From a virus: DNA of 64,000 bases. Positions 61,507-64,000 of this stretch are shown piece after piece. The notes below the pieces were generated by a model. It saw nothing but the letters and a program-made list of their open reading frames with translations. It did no database searches and was not told the origin of the DNA. How positions within the stretch are numbered: position 1 is the first letter of the stretch; each line of letters starts with the position of its first letter. The stretch lies in IMG/VR virus record IMGVR_UViG_3300013137_002966, positions 1 to 64,000 of that record; one strand, 5' to 3'. A program made the position numbers and the translations under genes.

Positions 61507-61837
61507 TAAGGATGAATATGATTTAATCTATAAAAAGTTAGAATATAGATTTAAAAATTCTGGTAATGAACTTGTAAATAAAATTAAAAATCATGAAGAT
61601 TTATCGGAGGATGATATTAAATTACTTTTGAAAAAATTTGAATATACTTTTAGAAAAAGTAATCACGAAATCATAGGTAAGTTAGCAAAGAATATTGGTT
61701 TAGAAAATTATGCTCAGATTAAATTTTCTAATATTAAAGCTAAACAACAGAAAGATATTAGAGATGAGGAAATTAAAAAATTAAAACATATAGAATCTTT
61801 TGACATATATAATAATAAAAAAAATTATGGAAATTAA
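61496..61837 (+). CDS. Small helical protein with internal duplication
   Basis: A 113-residue charged protein with two similar halves: KLEYRFKNSGNELVNKIK (about 13-30) and KFEYTFRKSNHEIIGKLAK (about 46-64). It overlaps the endonuclease stop by 11 nt and the following gene's start. I do not recognise it. It may be a helical accessory or an unknown phage protein. Confidence 0.52.
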   Translation: MKLDKDEYDLIYKKLEYRFKNSGNELVNKIKNHEDLSEDDIKLLLKKFEYTFRKSNHEIIGKLAKNIGLENYAQIKFSNIKAKQQKDIRDEEIKKLKHIESFDIYNNKKNYGN

Positions 61838-62021
61838 ACAGAATAGATGCGACAATTGTATTCACTATCAAAAACAAACAAAGAAAATAGGGTGCTGTGA
61901 AACTAATGTAGTTAAAATTTTTGCAACTCCTTTATTTGATAAAAATGGAAAAGAAAAGAAATTTCATATTACAACTAAATGTTCTAATTATTGTGATCTT
62001 TATGTTGAAAAGATCTTATAA
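61827..62021 (+). CDS. Small Cys-rich protein, probably metal-binding
   Basis: A 64-residue protein from the ATG at 61827 (an upstream TTG is less likely). CDNCIHY (about 8-14), IGCCET and CSNYCDLY (about 52-59) give six cysteines in CxxC-type spacing. It could bind zinc or an iron-sulfur cluster. Overlaps the preceding gene by 11 nt. Function unknown. Confidence 0.52.
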   Translation: MEIKQNRCDNCIHYQKQTKKIGCCETNVVKIFATPLFDKNGKEKKFHITTKCSNYCDLYVEKIL

Positions 62022-62033
62022 AAAAATTAATAA

Positions 62034-62915
62034 ATGAATAAATATATTATTGTATCCGTAAATAAATCTGAAGGTAGAGTAGGAAATGATTCTAATTCAC
62101 TATTAATGTACTTTGAATTAGGTTGGGAAATGGTAACAACACATCTCTTATGTAAGAGATATTATAAAGAAGGTAAAATATCTAAAGATGATGTTATTGT
62201 TACACAAAAAGATAGAAAATTTCTATATCAGTCTGTTTTTAACAATGTTATATCATATGAGGAATATTTAGAAATAAAAAAATCAAATCAAGATATTTCG
62301 GAATTAAACTTAGTAGAAAAAGTTTTAGAATCTTGTAAAAATTATTTTAATTTGTGTTATTTTGAAGAATATTATACATCAAATAACAATCAAAATAGAG
62401 AATATAAATATTTTAATGAGGATAAGGAAATTATAACCGATTTCTTAAAATGTGATACGACAGCAATTCATAATAATAAAAAATATATTTGTTTTGGAAT
62501 TAGAAAAAGAGATCATGCATCCTTCAGAAACATGAGCGATGAATGGTCTTTTCGTCTAATTAATGAATTAAAAAATTATATTAATATTTTTGTCGTTGGT
62601 AAAGATTCTGAAAGATTTTGTGATGGTGTTAAGGTTAAACATGTCAATCTTCAAGAGTATGCATCATTATGTAGTGATCCTCTTTGTATTGCTAATATAG
62701 GATCTTTAAGTGGTATTATGTTTATACCTGGATTTTTTTCTAAGGCTAAATATAATATTATAGTAGATTTTGGAGGATCTGGTGATGCTGAAAATGGATA
62801 TAATAGCGGTCATCCATTATATCTTGCAAAATGTGTCAGATATAGTGAATCCAAATTTATTATTAACGAAAATAATGTAAGAAATATAGCAAGAATAGTG
62901 TTAAGCGAACTATAA
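62034..62915 (+). CDS. Putative glycosyltransferase of GT-B type
   Basis: A 293-residue protein. The end, CIANIGSLSGIMFIPGFFSKAKYNIIVDFGG, is like the donor-side loop (IGxxSG...P) of GT-B sugar transferases or fucosyltransferase-like proteins. The N-terminal half has GWEMVTTHLLCKRYYKEG and helix-strand alternation. YICFGIRKRDHASFRNM in the middle starts the second Rossmann-like half. The identification rests on this pattern only. It is convergent with the following minus-strand gene and ends at a shared terminator. Confidence 0.42.
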   Translation: MNKYIIVSVNKSEGRVGNDSNSLLMYFELGWEMVTTHLLCKRYYKEGKISKDDVIVTQKDRKFLYQSVFNNVISYEEYLEIKKSNQDISELNLVEKVLESCKNYFNLCYFEEYYTSNNNQNREYKYFNEDKEIITDFLKCDTTAIHNNKKYICFGIRKRDHASFRNMSDEWSFRLINELKNYINIFVVGKDSERFCDGVKVKHVNLQEYASLCSDPLCIANIGSLSGIMFIPGFFSKAKYNIIVDFGGSGDAENGYNSGHPLYLAKCVRYSESKFIINENNVRNIARIVLSEL

Positions 62916-62946
62916 AAAAAATCCTCTTAAAAAAGAGGATTTTTTT
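62914..62946. terminator. Bidirectional intrinsic terminator
   Basis: ATCCTCTT (62,921-62,928) pairs with AAGAGGAT (62,933-62,940), flanked by A-run on the left and T-run on the right, so it can end transcription from both convergent genes. Confidence 0.85.
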
Positions 62947-62948
62947 GT

Positions 62949-63884
62949 TTATTTTAAGTATTCTTTATTCAGTTTATCAACTATTTCGTTGAATTTATTT
63001 AATTCTTCTTTCTGCTCAATAGGTGGTTTTACAGCATCTTTAATACTAATTTCAACTATTTTTGTGGGTTCATCTAAAGATTCAACATAAACTTTATTAC
63101 CTTCGATTCTATTAATATAGCCTTTAACTTTCTCAGTATTAATAAATTGTCCAGCATTTAATATTGGTCTTTCTTTTGGTGTCTTTGGATCAATTACAAA
63201 ATTATTAAACCAAGCAATTTTTTTATTTTCTTGATCTTTAACGGCTCCAATACCAAATAACGGATTTGATTTAGGCTCTTTTTCTTCACCCAATATTGTA
63301 TATTCAGGTTGTTTAACCTCTTTTTTATCAACATCTTTAAGACTAAATGCTTCGAATGTTTTAACATTTTCATCAATATCATCTTCATCTTCAAATTCAA
63401 GTACATTATCATCTTCTAAATTATCTAAATCATCAGTATCTAGACCTTCTAGATCTTCTAAATCTTCATCATCTAAATCTTCAACATTATAAAATGCTTC
63501 AAATTTTTCGACATCTTCTTTTAAAATATCTTTTGCAACCTCGGTTCTTTTGGTTTTTTTAGATTCTTCTGGTTTCCAATTTTTATCAAAATCTTGAAAA
63601 CTTAATACATTATTGATTTTATTTTCCATAATTTCTTTTTTATTTTCTTTAACTAATGGTTTATTAACTAATTTTGATTTAAATGCGATTGTTTGTAATT
63701 TATTATCACGCTTAGAAAATTCTTCCCAAGATTCAATTCCCATATCGACTGGATTACCTATGTATTGTAAATTTGGTAAGTTTTTATTCATTCTATCATT
63801 TACGGTTAAATCACCAATATCTTTTCCTTTGGTTTCTTCTCGCATTTTTTTCAATTGTCTAACGGTTGTTTCTCTCGGTAACAT
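62949..63884 (-). CDS. Acidic conserved phage protein of unknown function
   Basis: A 311-residue protein. The N-terminus RETTVRQLKKMREETKGKD and the segment LPNLQYIGNPVDMGIESW lead into a very acidic stretch (residues about 150-185, mainly Asp/Glu/Leu). A C-terminal beta unit (AGQFINTEKVKGYINRIEGN, then KVYVESLDEPTKIVEISIKD) looks like a small SH3-like barrel. I do not recognise it; such acidic-plus-barrel proteins occur in capsid assembly and in DNA-binding accessory roles. It has a clear ATG at 63884 behind an AT-rich promoter-like region. Confidence 0.62.
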   Translation of the reverse strand: MLPRETTVRQLKKMREETKGKDIGDLTVNDRMNKNLPNLQYIGNPVDMGIESWEEFSKRDNKLQTIAFKSKLVNKPLVKENKKEIMENKINNVLSFQDFDKNWKPEESKKTKRTEVAKDILKEDVEKFEAFYNVEDLDDEDLEDLEGLDTDDLDNLEDDNVLEFEDEDDIDENVKTFEAFSLKDVDKKEVKQPEYTILGEEKEPKSNPLFGIGAVKDQENKKIAWFNNFVIDPKTPKERPILNAGQFINTEKVKGYINRIEGNKVYVESLDEPTKIVEISIKDAVKPPIEQKEELNKFNEIVDKLNKEYLK

Positions 63885-63976
63885 ATAAAAAATTTATTTA
63901 TGGTATATATAAAAAAACTAATTTCATTTTTTTTAATATAAAACCAATATAAAAAACTATATATTTTAATAAAATA

Positions 63977-64000
63977 ATGTTTTTTGATGAAAGAATGTTT
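63977..64000 (+). CDS. Start of a further gene (cut by window end)
   Basis: Eight codons (MFFDERMF) follow an ATG that is preceded by an AT-rich leader with TTTTAATAAAATA. It diverges from the preceding gene, and the 92-nt gap between them (63,885-63,976) holds only AT-rich promoter-like sequence. Too short to identify. Confidence 0.3.

Noticed and set aside
1-64000. Bacterial chromosome with a capsule locus or a prophage
   Set aside because: A T4-type polymerase fragment, phage fibre genes on the left, phage-type unknown genes on the right and no housekeeping genes favour a lytic phage genome. A chimeric assembly cannot be excluded from sequence alone.

Overview
The window is about 64 kb of very AT-rich DNA that reads as part of a large, T4-like (family-B DNA polymerase, myovirus-type) bacteriophage genome. 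The main pointers are tail-fibre and adhesin genes, the exonuclease half of a T4-type DNA polymerase, free-standing homing endonucleases, tightly packed genes with ATGA/TAATG overlaps, and small proteins of kinds I associate with T4-like phages. Shine-Dalgarno sequences are mostly absent and leaders are A/T-rich, which would fit a Bacteroidetes-type host; this is inference. No tRNA, rRNA or CRISPR array was seen.

Region 1 (1-15,990) holds virion adhesins. It starts with the end of a tail fibre with collagen-like G-X-Y repeats. A tandem array of thirteen LamG/concanavalin-like proteins follows, interrupted by one glycine-rich adhesin, a small Cys-rich protein and an unrecognised Cys-rich protein. 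Nearly all LamG proteins end in the same short motif (RFGL/RFGI), and long members carry an extra domain inserted into the LamG fold.

Region 2 (15,997-29,396, + strand) is a sugar and modification block: a GT-A-like glycosyltransferase, a methyltransferase, a GT92-like glycosyltransferase, a UDP-glucose-dehydrogenase-type enzyme interrupted by a mini-intein at its catalytic cysteine, two beta-1,4-galactosyltransferase-like proteins that each contain a LamG-like domain, three radical SAM proteins and a stand-alone LamG-like protein. Region 3 (29,393-42,888, - strand) is a long operon with a two-subunit thiamine-diphosphate enzyme, SGNH hydrolase/acyltransferase-like proteins, repeated copies of a putative glycosyltransferase domain, three NAD-dependent epimerases and an RmlC-type epimerase.

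Region 4 (42,955-56,510) adds more SGNH proteins, a NodU/TobZ-type carbamoyltransferase, an APS kinase overlapping a sulfotransferase-like gene, a GIY-YIG homing endonuclease, a fused GT4 plus TibC/AAH-type protein heptosyltransferase, a seven-domain IPT/TIG fibre with a threonine-rich stalk, and another glycosyltransferase. Region 5 (56,516-64,000) returns to core phage genes. It has a five-zinc-finger endonuclease gene broken by a 30-nt GC-rich hairpin insertion with one in-frame stop, a DNA polymerase fragment that stops after motif A at an intrinsic terminator, a Vsr-like homing endonuclease just behind it, and conserved unknown genes.

Together, the glycan genes could make nucleotide sugars and transfer, acylate, methylate, carbamoylate and sulfate sugars. 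They lie between and beside adhesin genes with Ser/Thr-rich surfaces. I infer that the phage glycosylates its own fibres or remodels host surface glycans; the sequence alone cannot decide which. The feature I most want checked is the hairpin insertion at about 58,134-58,170, a candidate translational bypass or stop-skipping element.
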